In this document: positions 7,101-17,500 of the stretch, piece by piece
How the letters are laid out: each line of letters begins with the position of its first letter
Position numbering within the stretch: the first letter of the stretch is position 1
Source of the DNA: Apostichopus japonicus
Taxonomy: Eukaryota > Echinodermata > Holothuroidea > Aspidochirotida > Stichopodidae
Direction of reading: 5' to 3'
Assembly (NCBI RefSeq): GCF_037975245.1
Contig: NC_092576.1
Span: forward strand, 27,109,611 to 27,173,610
DNA: 64,000 bases
Program-made: the position numbers and the translations under genes
Notes under the pieces: model-generated
What the model was told of the DNA's origin: nothing
Seen by the model: the letters and a program-made list of their open reading frames with translations, nothing else
Database searches by the model: none

Positions 7101-9066
7101 AATCATTGATCATTTGGTTACAGGGCACATTCCAAAACAAAAGGAATTGAATAAAGTCATGAAGGCAATTCAAGGAAAGCTGATCAAAAACTATGATCTG
7201 CCATTTGATGTAAAAGAGTTGCAAATTCAACAACAAACTTGTCCTTACTACAAACCAATTTATGATTTTCTTGCACACGACATTATTCCAAGTAATGTTA
7301 AGCATGCTAGAACTGTTCGTTCTCAAGCAGAGGATTATTTGTTATGTAATAGTTTGTTATTCAGGATATTTTTGCATGAGACTAATGATGCTAAGATGAC
7401 TCTTCAGTTAGTCGTACCTGAGACTATGGTAGAACAGATAATATCTCGATATCATGATGACTTGTTAAGTAATCATCAGGGTGTAATGCGTACATATTTG
7501 ACCATTAGACAGCATTTCTATCTGCGCAATATGTTTCAACGCATCAGTAATTATATTCAGGCATGTCTCCGTTGTCAAGAATTCCGTAAGAAACCGGACA
7601 AATTGAGACAATATCATGCTCGCATTCCTGATTCTTATCGTCCTTTTGACAGACTTAGTCTGGATTTCAAGACTATGCCCATAACGGCTACAGGATTTAA
7701 ACATTTGATGGTTGTTTGTGATGAGATCACTAGATTTGTTGTATGTGTTTCTCTTAAGACTCTTGATGCTGAAACAATATGTGAAGCATTATTGCAGAGG
7801 GTAGTCACAACTTTTGGTCCACCGTCTTGTATTATAAGTGATGCGGCAGCTTCTCTTACAGGAAAATTAGTGGAGCTCTTAAGTAAAGCTTTAGGCATTG
7901 AACAAAAGTTCATCAGTGTAAGCAATCATGGAAGCTTACAGGTTGAAAGACACATTCAGACTCTTTCAAATTTCCTCAAAGTGAACTTAAATCAGTTTGG
8001 TACGGATTGGGTACGATTTGTCCCAACATCAGCCTATGCATATAACACATTTTCCTCTCCTCAGTTAGGTAGCTATAGCCCATTTGAACTTGCATTTGGA
8101 CGTAAGCCACCAAATCTTACAAATTTATCGTTCAATCCAATGGCAGGATTATCACAATCTCATGGAGAATATGCTGCATTGTTAAAGAAACGATTTGATC
8201 ATTTGTCAAGGGTAATGTTAGTCTTACAAAAGAAGCAACAAGATGCTCAAAATGTTAAGATAAGTGCAAAACTGGACAAAGGTGCAATTTATTCAACGGG
8301 TCAATTAGTGTATCTATATAAGCCAACGTCTTCCTCCTTGACTGCGAACTCTCGCAAAATTGCTGCAGAATGGTGTGGACCACTAGTAATCCATCAAGTT
8401 TTAGATAGGAGTCATTATTTGTTGGCCACTCTCAAAGGAGAAATTCTTAGTGATGTATTCAATTATAACAGGCTTAAACCATGTTTTGTAAGAGCATCTT
8501 CTGAAACTAAGAATATCACCAACATTCAGAAATTGCGTCAGGTCTTGAAAACAAAGGGTTCATCAAGTGAAAAGCTTGCTCGAATGAGAAATGTTTTGAG
8601 TAGTAACACTTCTAATGCAGAAAATGTTAATGTCATGCAAGATGCACATATTGAGTTTCATGATGAGTTTGGTAACATTTTGCCAGGGGTAACTTCAGAT
8701 CATGTCATGTGTCTTATGACTACTAAGCCAATGAATGTTGCATCCTTTCTAGAGAATAGAGCACATAATGAAGGATTAGCAATTCCATATCCTTCCATGA
8801 AAGATAGCATATTAAGACAAAAGAAAGTTTTTGCAAATGCTCCACAAGGAGACATGAAAGTCCAACGTGCTCGATACAAATTGGGTGAATTACAGGTTCT
8901 GGTCACCTATCAGACACCATGTTTTCCAACAGGCTTTAAGAGTCATGATTTTTGGTGGAATGTAGGAAAATATTCCAACACAGAGGAAATAATGAATTTT
9001 CTCCATGAAAAGGGATTGAACATTACAGGCAATCCAGGCAGGATGTTGCAAACATTATATGGTTAG
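4156..9066 (+). CDS. pol: Pol polyprotein: protease, reverse transcriptase, RNase H, integrase
   Basis: Copies element RNA into DNA and integrates it. Residues are numbered from codon 4192 (GTG, not a real start); expression needs a -1 shift from gag, and the first ATG is at 4807. Protease: DSGA 62-65 and ILG 135-137. Reverse transcriptase about 370-600: Asp460 in LDLKSAF, LPQG, and catalytic Asp528/Asp529 in HHDD, where YxDD is usual. RNase H about 675-795: Asp680, Glu719, Asp746, Asp791. A Pro/Ser/Thr-rich linker of roughly 190 residues follows. Integrase: zinc ligands His1088, His1095, Cys1125, Cys1128; catalytic Asp1158, Asp1217, Glu1252 (DD34E); GPL of a GPY/F-like module at 1396-1398. 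Residues about 1432-1624 match nothing I recognise. The frame is uninterrupted to TAG at 9064-9066. Confidence 0.96.
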   Translation, partial: SLGSTYDSTHHTVTPDKVPSKGRSKRKANNVWKNSNIPSSKYTGNDRNVDIQLDTRNFVRGTLHDGKGISLLFDSGATRSIISSSTVQSSKYLSSIQPVSVDVVNLKLGNGQFIHAYSTIAFQVKIQGHEFQLSALIAANLTGIDLILGSQTLKELNGSLDFTTNCFRIKQAKVFLRPVQRFVIYPGQQRYITVQGRLPLYARNADVVIKPFPLISRMCPSRMLVKMHKGRTKILLRNMGNQKFCLNPSRTVAHLDLADIITVTEDIPTDSLDFLNVMRDVEKRPLFRTNANSKENRDEITRYNLHRYPHLTADDPLVSKSEQEIMRDNINLEQSILNASETESIYEFLDSHRDAFSLYGELSHCPNYEADITLTNDEPFYIRPYRLSDEDKVIVASELDKLVRLGILAVGHQSYTSPVFLIPKKGTKDKRVVTDFRYLNSRIKRLNHPFPLLNETIRTIGYSGAKILGVLDLKSAFFCLPLSVHAQQYTGIASFHGGKHYYYKRLPQGLNLSPAIFQSQINDILATIPNSNKFCNAHHDDIIVYSADKRSHKQHLQAIFKVLMDNGLKISPKKCSIFQNSVRYMGHLLSITPEGEACIQPLHDRCAAIRNTPKPHNVKSVRRFVGAVNYVASFFPNIQALLKPLHHLSRKRKVFKWTEEHQCAFQSIKELLCNPPILHMPQKYGRFVLYSDTSRVATGSYLTQRVNGKENIIAYYSKILPPACQRYSVTELEMMGLFINVTAFKHLLQNVEFEAYVDHSAIVELFKSKQEPATSRLRKLLFKLSEFTFQVGYKKGSELVLADYLSRAPQEFHSEIDQVAQEVSSYEDFSTLPKETFNPIMTRSKARSMGVKVPDLFPNKVTKESKQDSPAKESTNRVNRTSVPKATHSNDHVTQRPQSESQKTTTPVISTDKRETYIQRPIITMPSENRHTFSPDMLVVPNFTSVSQPTEPRLVDQSRHRVPEVIREPPPELFSQPKPVITIIDHLVTGHIPKQKELNKVMKAIQGKLIKNYDLPFDVKELQIQQQTCPYYKPIYDFLAHDIIPSNVKHARTVRSQAEDYLLCNSLLFRIFLHETNDAKMTLQLVVPETMVEQIISRYHDDLLSNHQGVMRTYLTIRQHFYLRNMFQRISNYIQACLRCQEFRKKPDKLRQYHARIPDSYRPFDRLSLDFKTMPITATGFKHLMVVCDEITRFVVCVSLKTLDAETICEALLQRVVTTFGPPSCIISDAAASLTGKLVELLSKALGIEQKFISVSNHGSLQVERHIQTLSNFLKVNLNQFGTDWVRFVPTSAYAYNTFSSPQLGSYSPFELAFGRKPPNLTNLSFNPMAGLSQSHGEYAALLKKRFDHLSRVMLVLQKKQQDAQNVKISAKLDKGAIYSTGQLVYLYKPTSSSLTANSRKIAAEWCGPLVIHQVLDRSHYLLATLKGEILSDVFNYNRLKPCFVRASSETKNITNIQKLRQVLKTKGSSSEKLARMRNVLSSNTSNAENVNVMQDAHIEFHDEFGNILPGVTSDHVMCLMTTKPMNVASFLENRAHNEGLAIPYPSMKDSILRQKKVFANAPQGDMKVQRARYKLGELQVLVTYQTPCFPTGFKSHDFWWNVGKYSNTEEIMNFLHEKGLNITGNPGRMLQTLYG

Positions 9067-10307
9067 AATGTATAACTGCATATTGCTTTAAGTTCAGATG
9101 AACAGGTGTTTTACCCACGATTGTATGAATGGAATGCGTTATGGCAATTACCTGCATACCTATTAAGTGGAAGTCATTGTACTGTATGGTGTAACAATAT
9201 AAGCTTTATTGTTAAAACCACCACCAAGTGACCTAGTTTCATTTTTTATAACAAATGTGTAATGAGTATACCTTATTTTTCCTTATGAATTCGTTCAAAC
9301 GTTTACCCGGCAATTAGAACATATCCGGAATATTAGCAACATGGGTTTTCATATATTGAGAAATATTTTAAGGATATTTACATTGCATCATTGATGTTAT
9401 ATTGAAGGCTATTCAGAGACAGCATTGAAGATGTGCAACTTTTGCTTACAGCAACAGTTATCGAAGCAAATGAAAGTATAGATGTTTTGAGGAACTTATG
9501 TATATATTTTCTTTTCCTCAAATATTCATGCAAAAGTAAATTTCTTCATGAAGTTGAAAAGACAAGATGTTAAGTAATATGTTAATTTGAAGAAAGATTT
9601 GTTGATGTCATAGTCTATGGAGTCTCTTTTATGGTATCGAATATCTAGTACTTTGGTACTTTACTAGAATCATTTCGGAGTGCATACCTAGGGTCACCAT
9701 GCTATCGAGTCACATTTTGTTGATTTTCTTGAGGTGAATGTATATGATTCACAAGGTTTCAAAGCAGTTTTGAAACTATGCCTTCATTAAAGAGGAGGTT
9801 TTGTAAATGAGTTTGTAATATTTTAAGGTTCTTTTTTTTGTGTACGAATTTTGCATGGAACGTCAAGGTGTTCTGTTCAGTTAAAAGATAACTAAGTCAA
9901 GTTTTCTCTGATCTCTCCCCAATCACGGCATGATTTCACTTTTGATATAAATGTATTATTGATGTATGAAAAGCATAAATGTATTTTGTAAGAGATACTG
10001 CATATTTTGCTGTGTCATGTAACTTTAAGATATCTTAATGATATTTTTTTTTAGATTACATCATATGATGTCATCATTATTGAAGAGGTACACAAAAATT
10101 TCATGGAGAATAGTGTCAATGGTATATACCATATGATCATTTTAATATTTGTAACCTAGATGTTAACCTTTGAGCTATATGAAGACCATTTATTGAAGTC
10201 AAGGAATATTAGTGAATGTGCTTACAGTACTCTACTTTCTTGAGATAATGATAAGTTAAAGCAGTATGATGTTAAAATTTTGGAGCATCCAAAAATTTTA
10301 AAAGATT
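9067..10307 (+). other. 3' untranslated region of the element, no env
   Basis: A stretch of 1241 AT-rich bases between the pol stop and the polypurine tract. No frame long enough for an envelope protein, and none with a signal peptide or membrane segment, is visible on either strand. It holds two perfect 14-bp palindromes (10025-10038 and 10058-10071) and a long hairpin at 10272-10301. Its size is large for an env-less element, so it may be the remnant of a lost frame or a cis-acting region. Confidence 0.8.
10272..10301 (+). other. Hairpin just upstream of the polypurine tract
   Basis: The left arm 10272-10284 and right arm 10288-10301 are complementary over 13 bp with one bulged A in the right arm and a 3-base GCA loop. 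The hairpin ends six bases before the polypurine tract. A role in RNA 3' structure or plus-strand priming is possible but unproven. Confidence 0.6.
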
Positions 10308-10315
10308 GAGGGGGA
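10308..10315 (+). other. Polypurine tract, plus-strand primer
   Basis: The all-purine run GAGGGGGA abuts the TG of the 3' LTR, exactly where the RNase H-resistant plus-strand primer must lie in an LTR retrotransposon. Its end fixes the LTR boundary at 10316. Confidence 0.88.
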
Positions 10316-11060
10316 TGTTATGAAATAGTGATGCCATCTCTTTGATGTTACCGAAACACTCCATCGAGACACCTTACAGGGCCTCTTATGTATTTATCTA
10401 GGTCATGGATTCAGTTTTCCCACGAGAAGTTTTTAACTATCTTATTGAATCTTGGTACAGGGCCTTTTCCCAAAATAGATTCCATTATGTCTGTGGAACA
10501 TTCGAGAAGGTTCTCTCACGTGGTATGGAAGTTTCCATAGAAGGGGGATGGACTTCCAAACTCCCAACCAATCAGGGCAGATCAGTGCCAGTGCACTTAT
10601 TTTTTATATCATTAAGTTAATACAGGATGGTCAGGTTATTGGCTGCCTACTGATTATGCGCAGTGAGATTTTTATGGAAGTAAGGTATAAAAGAAAAAAG
10701 GAGGCCGAAAGTTTATCACTTGATCAGCAAATTTATCACTCCGTCAGCGCTCCGTGATCAGTTCGTCATTGCTTCGTTACTATTTCATCACTCCTAATTG
10801 TTTAATTGACGGAGTCAAGTCAAGTCAAATCATTGTAATTTAGTTTTATTTGTAAAGAGAATCGACAGAGAAGAAATTATACCGAATCATTAATCAAATC
10901 CGATCTTGTCAAATTGTTTTTCTGTGAACTCATTGTTTTCGCCCGTTCTGACATCTCCTGAAGAAGCATAAATACGGCATCAAGATATCCCAGTACCTTT
11001 CTATCGCGAGTCCCGATATAGTTTTACTATCGGAGGAGCCGGGCTCGTCACAATATTACA
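10316..11060 (+). repeat. 3' long terminal repeat
   Basis: A 745-bp copy of 1812-2556, identical on visual reading, with the same TGTTATG start and ATTACA end. Its TATA box is at 10686-10693, so transcription could run from it into the satellite on the plus strand. It supplies the R/U5 processing region for the element transcript. Confidence 0.97.
10686..10693 (+). promoter_or_regulatory. TATA box of the 3' LTR, facing the satellite
   Basis: TATAAAAG identical to that at 2182-2189. If active, transcripts would start near 10715-10725, leave the LTR at 11060 and enter more than 50 kb of satellite in the plus sense. Confidence 0.55.
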
Positions 11061-11064
11061 CTCC
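11061..11064. repeat. Target-site duplication, right copy (CTCC)
   Basis: Repeats 1808-1811 directly after the 3' LTR. The satellite then resumes exactly in register with TACCTAAGG. Confidence 0.88.
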
Positions 11065-14000
11065 TACCTAAGGATGTCACTTTATTTCCTCCTTCCTGAG
11101 GATGTCACTTTATTTCCTCCTACCTGAGGATGTCACTTTATATCCTCCTACCTGAGGATGTCACTTTATATCCTCCTACCTAAGGATGTCACTTTATTTC
11201 CTCCTTCCTGAGGATGTCACTTTATTTCCTCCTACCTGAGGATGTCACTTTATTTCCTCCTACCTGAGGATGTCACTTTATATCCTCCTACCTGAGGATG
11301 TCACTTTATATCCTCCTACCTAAGGATGTCACTTTATTTCCTCCTTCCTGAGGATGTCACTTTATTTCCTCCTACCTGAGGATGTCACTTTATATCCTCC
11401 TACCTGAGGATGTCACTTTATTTCCTCCTACCTGAGGAAGTCACTTTATTTCTTCCTACCGGAAGATGTCACTTTATTTCCTCCTACCTGAGGATATCAC
11501 TTTATTTCCTCCTACCTGAGGATGTCACTTTATATCCTCCTACCTATGGATGTCACTTTATATCCTCCTACCTATGGATGTCACTTTATTTCCTCCTACC
11601 TGAGGATGCCACTTTATTTCCTCCTACCTGAGGATGTCACTTTATATCCTCCTACCTGAGGATGTCACTTTATTTCCTCCTACCTGAGGAAGTCACTTTA
11701 TTTCCTCCTACCTGAAGATGTCACTTTATATCCTCCTACCTATGGATGTCAGTTTATTTCCTCCTACCTGAGGATGTCACTTTATTTCTTCCTACCTGAG
11801 GATGTCACTTTATTTCCTCCTACCTGAGGATGTCACTTTATTTCCTCCTACCTGAGGATGTCACTTTATATCCTCCTACCTGAGGATGTCACTTTATTTC
11901 CTCCTACCTGAGGATGTCACTTTATATCCTCCTACCTGAGGATGTCACTTTATATCCTCCTACCTATGGATGTCACTTTATTTCCTCCTACCTGAGGATG
12001 TCACTTTATTTCCTCCTACCTGAGGATGTCACTTTATATCCTCCTACCTGAGGATGTCACTTAACTTCCTCCTACCTGAGGATGTCACTTTATTTCCTCC
12101 TACCTGAGGATGTCACTTTATTTCCTCCTACCTGAGGATGTCACTTTATTTCCTCCTACCTGAGGATGTCACTTTATATCCTCCTACCTATGGATGTCAC
12201 TTGATTTCCTCCTACCTGAGGATGTCACTTTATTTCCTCCTACCTGAGGATGTCACTTTATATCCTCCTACCTGAGGATGTCACTTTATATCCTCCTACC
12301 TGAGGATGTCACTATATTTCCTCCTACCTGAGGATGTCACTTTATATCCTCCTACCTGAGGATGTCACTTTATATCCTCCTACCTGAGGATGTCACTTTA
12401 TTTCTTCCTACCTGAGGATGTCACTTTATTTCCTCCTACCTGAGGATGTCACTTTATTTCCTCCTACCTGAGGATGTCACTTTATTTCCTCCTACCTGAG
12501 GATGTCACTTTATTTCCTCCTACCTGAGGATGTCACTTTATATCCTCCTACCTGAGGATGTCACTTTATTTCCTCCTACCTGAGGAAGTCACTTTATTTC
12601 CTCCTACCTAAGGATGTCACTTTATTTCCTCCTACCTGAGGATGTCACTTTATATCCTCCTACCTAAGGATGTCACTTTATTTCCTCCTACCTGAGGAAG
12701 TCACTTTATTTCCTCCTACCTGAGGATGTCACTTTATTTCCTCCTACCTGAGGATGTCACTTTATATCCTCCTACCTGAGGATGTCACTTTATTTCCTCC
12801 TACCTGAGGATGTCACTTTATTTCCTCCTACCTGAGGATGTCACTTTATATCCTCCTACCTGAGGATGTCACTTTATATCCTCCTACCTATGGATGTCAC
12901 TTTATTTCCTCCTACCTGAGGATGTCACTTTATTTCCTCCTACCTGAGGATGTCACTTTATTTCCTCCTACCTGAGGATGTCACTTTATATCCTCCTACC
13001 TGAGGATGTCACTTAACTTCCTCCTACCTGAGGATGTCACTTTATTTCCTCCTACCTGAGGATGTCACTTTATTTCCTCCTACCTGAGGATGTCACTTTA
13101 TTTCCTCCTACCTGAGGATGTCACTTTATATCCTCCTACCTATGGATGTCACTTGATTTCCTCCTACCTGAGGATGTCACTTTATTTCCTCCTACCTGAG
13201 GATGTCACTTTATATCCTCCTACCTGAGGATGTCACTTTATATCCTCCTACCTGAGGATGTCACTATATTTCCTCCTACCTGAGGATGTCACTTTATATC
13301 CTCCTACCTGAGGATGTCACTTTATATCCTCCTACCTGAGGATGTCACTTTATTTCTTCCTACCTGAGGATGTCACTTTATTTCCTCCTACCTGAGGATG
13401 TCACTTTATTTCCTCCTACCTGAGGATGTCACTTTATTTCCTCCTACCTGAGGATGTCACTTTATTTCCTCCTACCTGAGGATGTCACTTTATATCCTCC
13501 TACCTGACGATGTCACTTTATTTCCTCCTACCTGAGGAAGTCACTTTATTTCCTCCTACCGGAAGATGTCACTTTATATCCTCCTACCTATGGATGTCAC
13601 TTTATTTCCTCCTACCTGAGGATGTCACTTTATTTCTTCCTACCTGAGGATGTCACTTTATTTCCTCCTACCTGAGGATGTCACTTTATTTCCTCCTACC
13701 TGAGGATGTCACTTTATATCCTCCTACCTGAGGATGTCACTTTATTTCCTCCTACGTGAGGATGTCACTTTATTTCCTCCTTCCTGAGGATGTCACTTTA
13801 TATCCTCCTACCTATGGATGTCACTTTATTTCCTCCTACCTGAGGATGTCACTTTATTTCCTCCTACCTGAGGATGTCACTTTATTTCCTCCTACCTGAG
13901 GATGTCACTTTATTTCCTCCTACCTGAGGATGTCACTTTATATCCTCCTACCTGAGGATGTCACTTTATTTCCTCCTACCTGAGGATGTCACTTTATATC

Positions 14001-14568
14001 CTCCTACCTGAGGATGTCACTTTATATCCTCCTACCTATGGATGTCACTTTATTTCCTCCTACCTGAGGATGTCACTTTATTTCCTCCTACCTGAGGATG
14101 TCACTTTATTTCCTCCTACCTGAGGATGTCACTTTATATCCTCCTACCTGAGGATGTCACTTAACTTCCTCCTACCTGAGGATGTCACTTTATTTCCTCC
14201 TACCTGAGGATGTCACTTTATTTCCTCCTACCTGAGGATGTCACTTTATTTCCTCCTACCTGAGGATGTCACTTTATATCCTCCTACCTATGGATGTCAC
14301 TTGATTTCCTCCTACCTGAGGATGTCACTTTATTTCCTCCTACCTGAGGATGTCACTTTATATCCTCCTACCTGAGGATGTCACTTTATATCCTCCTACC
14401 TGAGGATGTCACTATATTTCCTCCTACCTGAGGATGTCACTTTATATCCTCCTACCTGAGGATGTCACTTTATATCCTCCTACCTGAGGATGTCACTTTA
14501 TTTCTTCCTACCTGAGGATGTCACTTTATTTCCTCCTACCTGAGGATGTCACTTTATTTCCTCCTACC
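11065..14568 (+). repeat. Satellite subregion: TTAACTT-type higher-order units
   Basis: Begins with a TTCCTGAGG-rich block (to about 11900), then units carrying TCACTTAACTT at 12061, 13013 and 14161. The spacings are 952 and 1148 bp, that is 34 and 41 monomers. Between markers the same order of variants recurs (CTATGG with CACTTGATTT, CACTATATTT, TTTCTTCC). The same 952 plus 1148 pair recurs at 26033/26985/28133 and at 31995/32947/34095. Confidence 0.9.
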
Positions 14569-17500
14569 TAAGGATGTCACTTTATTTCCTCCTACCTAAG
14601 GATGTCACTTTATTTCCTCCTACCTAAGGATGTCACTTTATTTCCTCCTACCTGAGGATGTCACTTTATTCCCTCCTACCTGAGGATGTCACTTTATTTC
14701 CTCCTACCTAAGGATGTCACTTTATTTCCTCCTACCTAAGGATGTCACTTTATTTCCTCCTACCTAAGGATGTCACTTTATTCCCTCCTACCTAAGGATG
14801 TCACTTTATTCCCTCCTACCTGAGGATGTCACTTTATTTCCTCCTACCTAAGGATGTCACTTTATTTCCTCCTACCTGAGGATGTCACTTTATTTCCTCC
14901 TACCTGAGGATATCACTTTATTTCCTCCCACCTGAGGATGTCACTTTATATCCTCCTACCTGAGGATGTCACTTTATTCCCTCCTTCCTGAGGATATCAC
15001 TTTATTCCCTCCTTCCTGAGGATGTCACTTTATTTCCTCCTACCTGAGGATGTCACTTTATATCCTCCTACCTGAGGATGTCACTTTATTTCCTCCTACC
15101 TGAGGAAGTCACTTTATTTCCTCCTACCGGAAGATGTCACTTTATTTCCTCCTACCTGAGGATGTCACTTTATATCCTCCTACCTATGGATGTCACTTTA
15201 TTTCCTCCTACCTGAGGATGTCACTTTATTTCCTCCTACCTCAGGATGTCACTTTATTTCCTCCTACCTGAGGATGTCACTTTATTCCCTCCTTCCTGAG
15301 GATGTCACTTTATTTTCTCCTACCTGAGGATGTCACTTTATTTCCTCCTACCTAAGGATGTCACTTTATTTCCTCCTACCTAAGGATGTCACTTTATTCC
15401 CTCCTACCTAAGGATGTCACTTTATTCCCTCCTACCTGAGGATGTCACTTTATTTCCTCCTACCTAAGGATGTCACTTTATTTCCTCCTACCTAAGGATG
15501 TCACTTTATTTCCTCCTACCTGAGGATGTCACTTTATTCCCTCCTACCTGAGGATGTCACTTTATTTCCTCCTACCTAGGGATGTCACTTTATTTCCTCC
15601 TACCTAAGGATGTCACTTTATTTCCTCCTACCTAAGGATGTCACTTTATTCCCTCCTACCTAAGGATGTCACTTTATTCCCTCCTACCTGAGGATGTCAC
15701 TTTATTTCCTCCTACTTAAGGATGTCACTTTATTTCCTCCTACCTGAGGATGTCACTTTATTTCCTCCTACCTGAGGATATTACTTTATTTCCTCCCACC
15801 TGAGGATGTCACTTTATATCCTCCTACCTGAGGATGTCACTTTATTCCCTCCTTCCTGAGGATATCACTTTATTCCCTCCTTCCTGAGGATATCACTTTA
15901 TTTCCTCCTACCTGAGGATGTCACTTTTTTCCCTCCTACCTGAGGATGTCACTTTATTTCCTCCTACCTGAGGATGTCACTTTATTTTCTCCTACCTATG
16001 GATGTCACTTTATTTCCTCCTACCTGAGGATGCCACTTTATTTCCTCCTACCTGAGGATGTCACTTTATATCCTCCTACCTGAGGATGTCACTTTATTTC
16101 CTCCTACCTGAGGAAGTCACTTTATTTCCTCCTACCGGAAGATGTCACTTTATTTCCTCCTACCTGAGGATGTCACTTTATATCCTCCTACCTATGGATG
16201 TCACTTTATTTCCTCCTACCTGAGGATGTCACTTTATTTCCTCCTACCTGAGGATGTCACTTTATTTCCTCCTACCTGAGGATGTCACTTTATTTCCTCC
16301 TACCTGAGGATGTCACTTTATATCCTCCTACCTATGGATGTCACTTGATTTCCTCCTACCTGAGGATGTCACTTTATTTCCTCCTACCTGAGGATGTCAC
16401 TTTATATCCTCCTACCTGAGGATGTCACTTTATATCCTCCTACCTGAGGATGTCACTATATTTCCTCCTACCTGAGGATGTCACTTTATATCCTCCTACC
16501 TGAGGATGTCACTTTATATCCTCCTACCTGAGGATGTCACTTTATTTCTTCCTACCTGAGGATGTCACTTTATTTCCTCCTACCTGAGGATGTCACTTTA
16601 TTTCCTCCTACCTGAGGATGTCACTTTATTTCCTCCTACCTGAGGATGTCACTTTATTTCCTCCTACCTGAGGATGTCACTTTATATCCTCCTACCTGAC
16701 GATGTCACTTTATTTCCTCCTACCTGAGGAAGTCACTTTATTTCCTCCTACCGGAAGATGTCACTTTATATCCTCCTACCTATGGATGTCACTTTATTTC
16801 CTCCTACCTGAGGATGTCACTTTATTTCTTCCTACCTGAGGATGTCACTTTATTTCCTCCTACCTGAGGATGTCACTTTATTTCCTCCTACCTGAGGATG
16901 TCACTTTATATCCTCCTACCTGAGGATGTCACTTTATTTCCTCCTACGTGAGGATGTCACTTTATTTCCTCCTTCCTGAGGATGTCACTTTATATCCTCC
17001 TACCTATGGATGTCACTTTATTTCCTCCTACCTGAGGATGTCACTTTATTTCCTCCTACCTGAGGATGTCACTTTATTTCCTCCTACCTGAGGATGTCAC
17101 TTTATTTCCTCCTACCTGAGGATGTCACTTTATATCCTCCTACCTGAGGATGTCACTTTATTTCCTCCTACCTGAGGATGTCACTTTATATCCTCCTACC
17201 TGAGGATGTCACTTTATATCCTCCTACCTATGGATGTCACTTTATTTCCTCCTACCTGAGGATGTCACTTTATTTCTTCCTACCTGAGGATGTCACTTTA
17301 TTTCCTCCTACCTGAGGATGTCACTTTATATCCTCCTACCTGAGGATGTCACTTAACTTCCTCCTACCTGAGGATGTCACTTTATTTCCTCCTACCTGAG
17401 GATGTCACTTTATTTCCTCCTACCTGAGGATGTCACTTTATTTCCTCCTACCTGAGGATGTCACTTTATATCCTCCTACCTATGGATGTCACTTGATTTC

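Larger units (their letters stand above)
1812..11060 (+). mobile_element. Complete Ty3/gypsy-type LTR retrotransposon inserted in satellite
   Basis: A 9249-bp element bounded by two 745-bp LTRs with TG...CA ends, flanked by a 4-bp duplication. In order it contains 5' LTR, primer-binding site, leader, gag with a CCHC knuckle, pol (protease, reverse transcriptase, RNase H, integrase), a 3' region, polypurine tract and 3' LTR. The order RT-RNase H-IN places it in Ty3/gypsy (Metaviridae) rather than Ty1/copia. No envelope-like frame is present. Both long frames are open and the LTRs read as identical by eye, so the copy looks young and possibly autonomous. The family name is not recognised. Confidence 0.97.

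Noticed and set aside
4716-8906. Antisense and alternate-frame open frames inside pol (such as 4716-4907, 6413-6604, 7072-7326, 7465-7704, 7635-7925, 8700-8906)
   Set aside because: They are shadows of the uninterrupted pol frame, with no domains or independent start context.
8870-9066. Chromodomain at the end of Pol
   Set aside because: Only a vague pattern of hydrophobic strands and Trp followed by a helix is visible. The characteristic chromodomain aromatic and acidic motif is not convincing, so it is recorded as an unassigned extension.
9067-10315. Envelope gene
   Set aside because: No long frame, signal peptide or transmembrane segment is present after pol, so the element is env-less.
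11410-11631. 73-codon open frame in the satellite, repeated at 22778, 25354 and 31316
   Set aside because: It exists only because a run of monomer variants (GAAGTC, CCGGAAG, GATATC, CTATGG) lacks stops in one rotating frame. The four copies are the same higher-order block. It has no protein-like composition or gene context.
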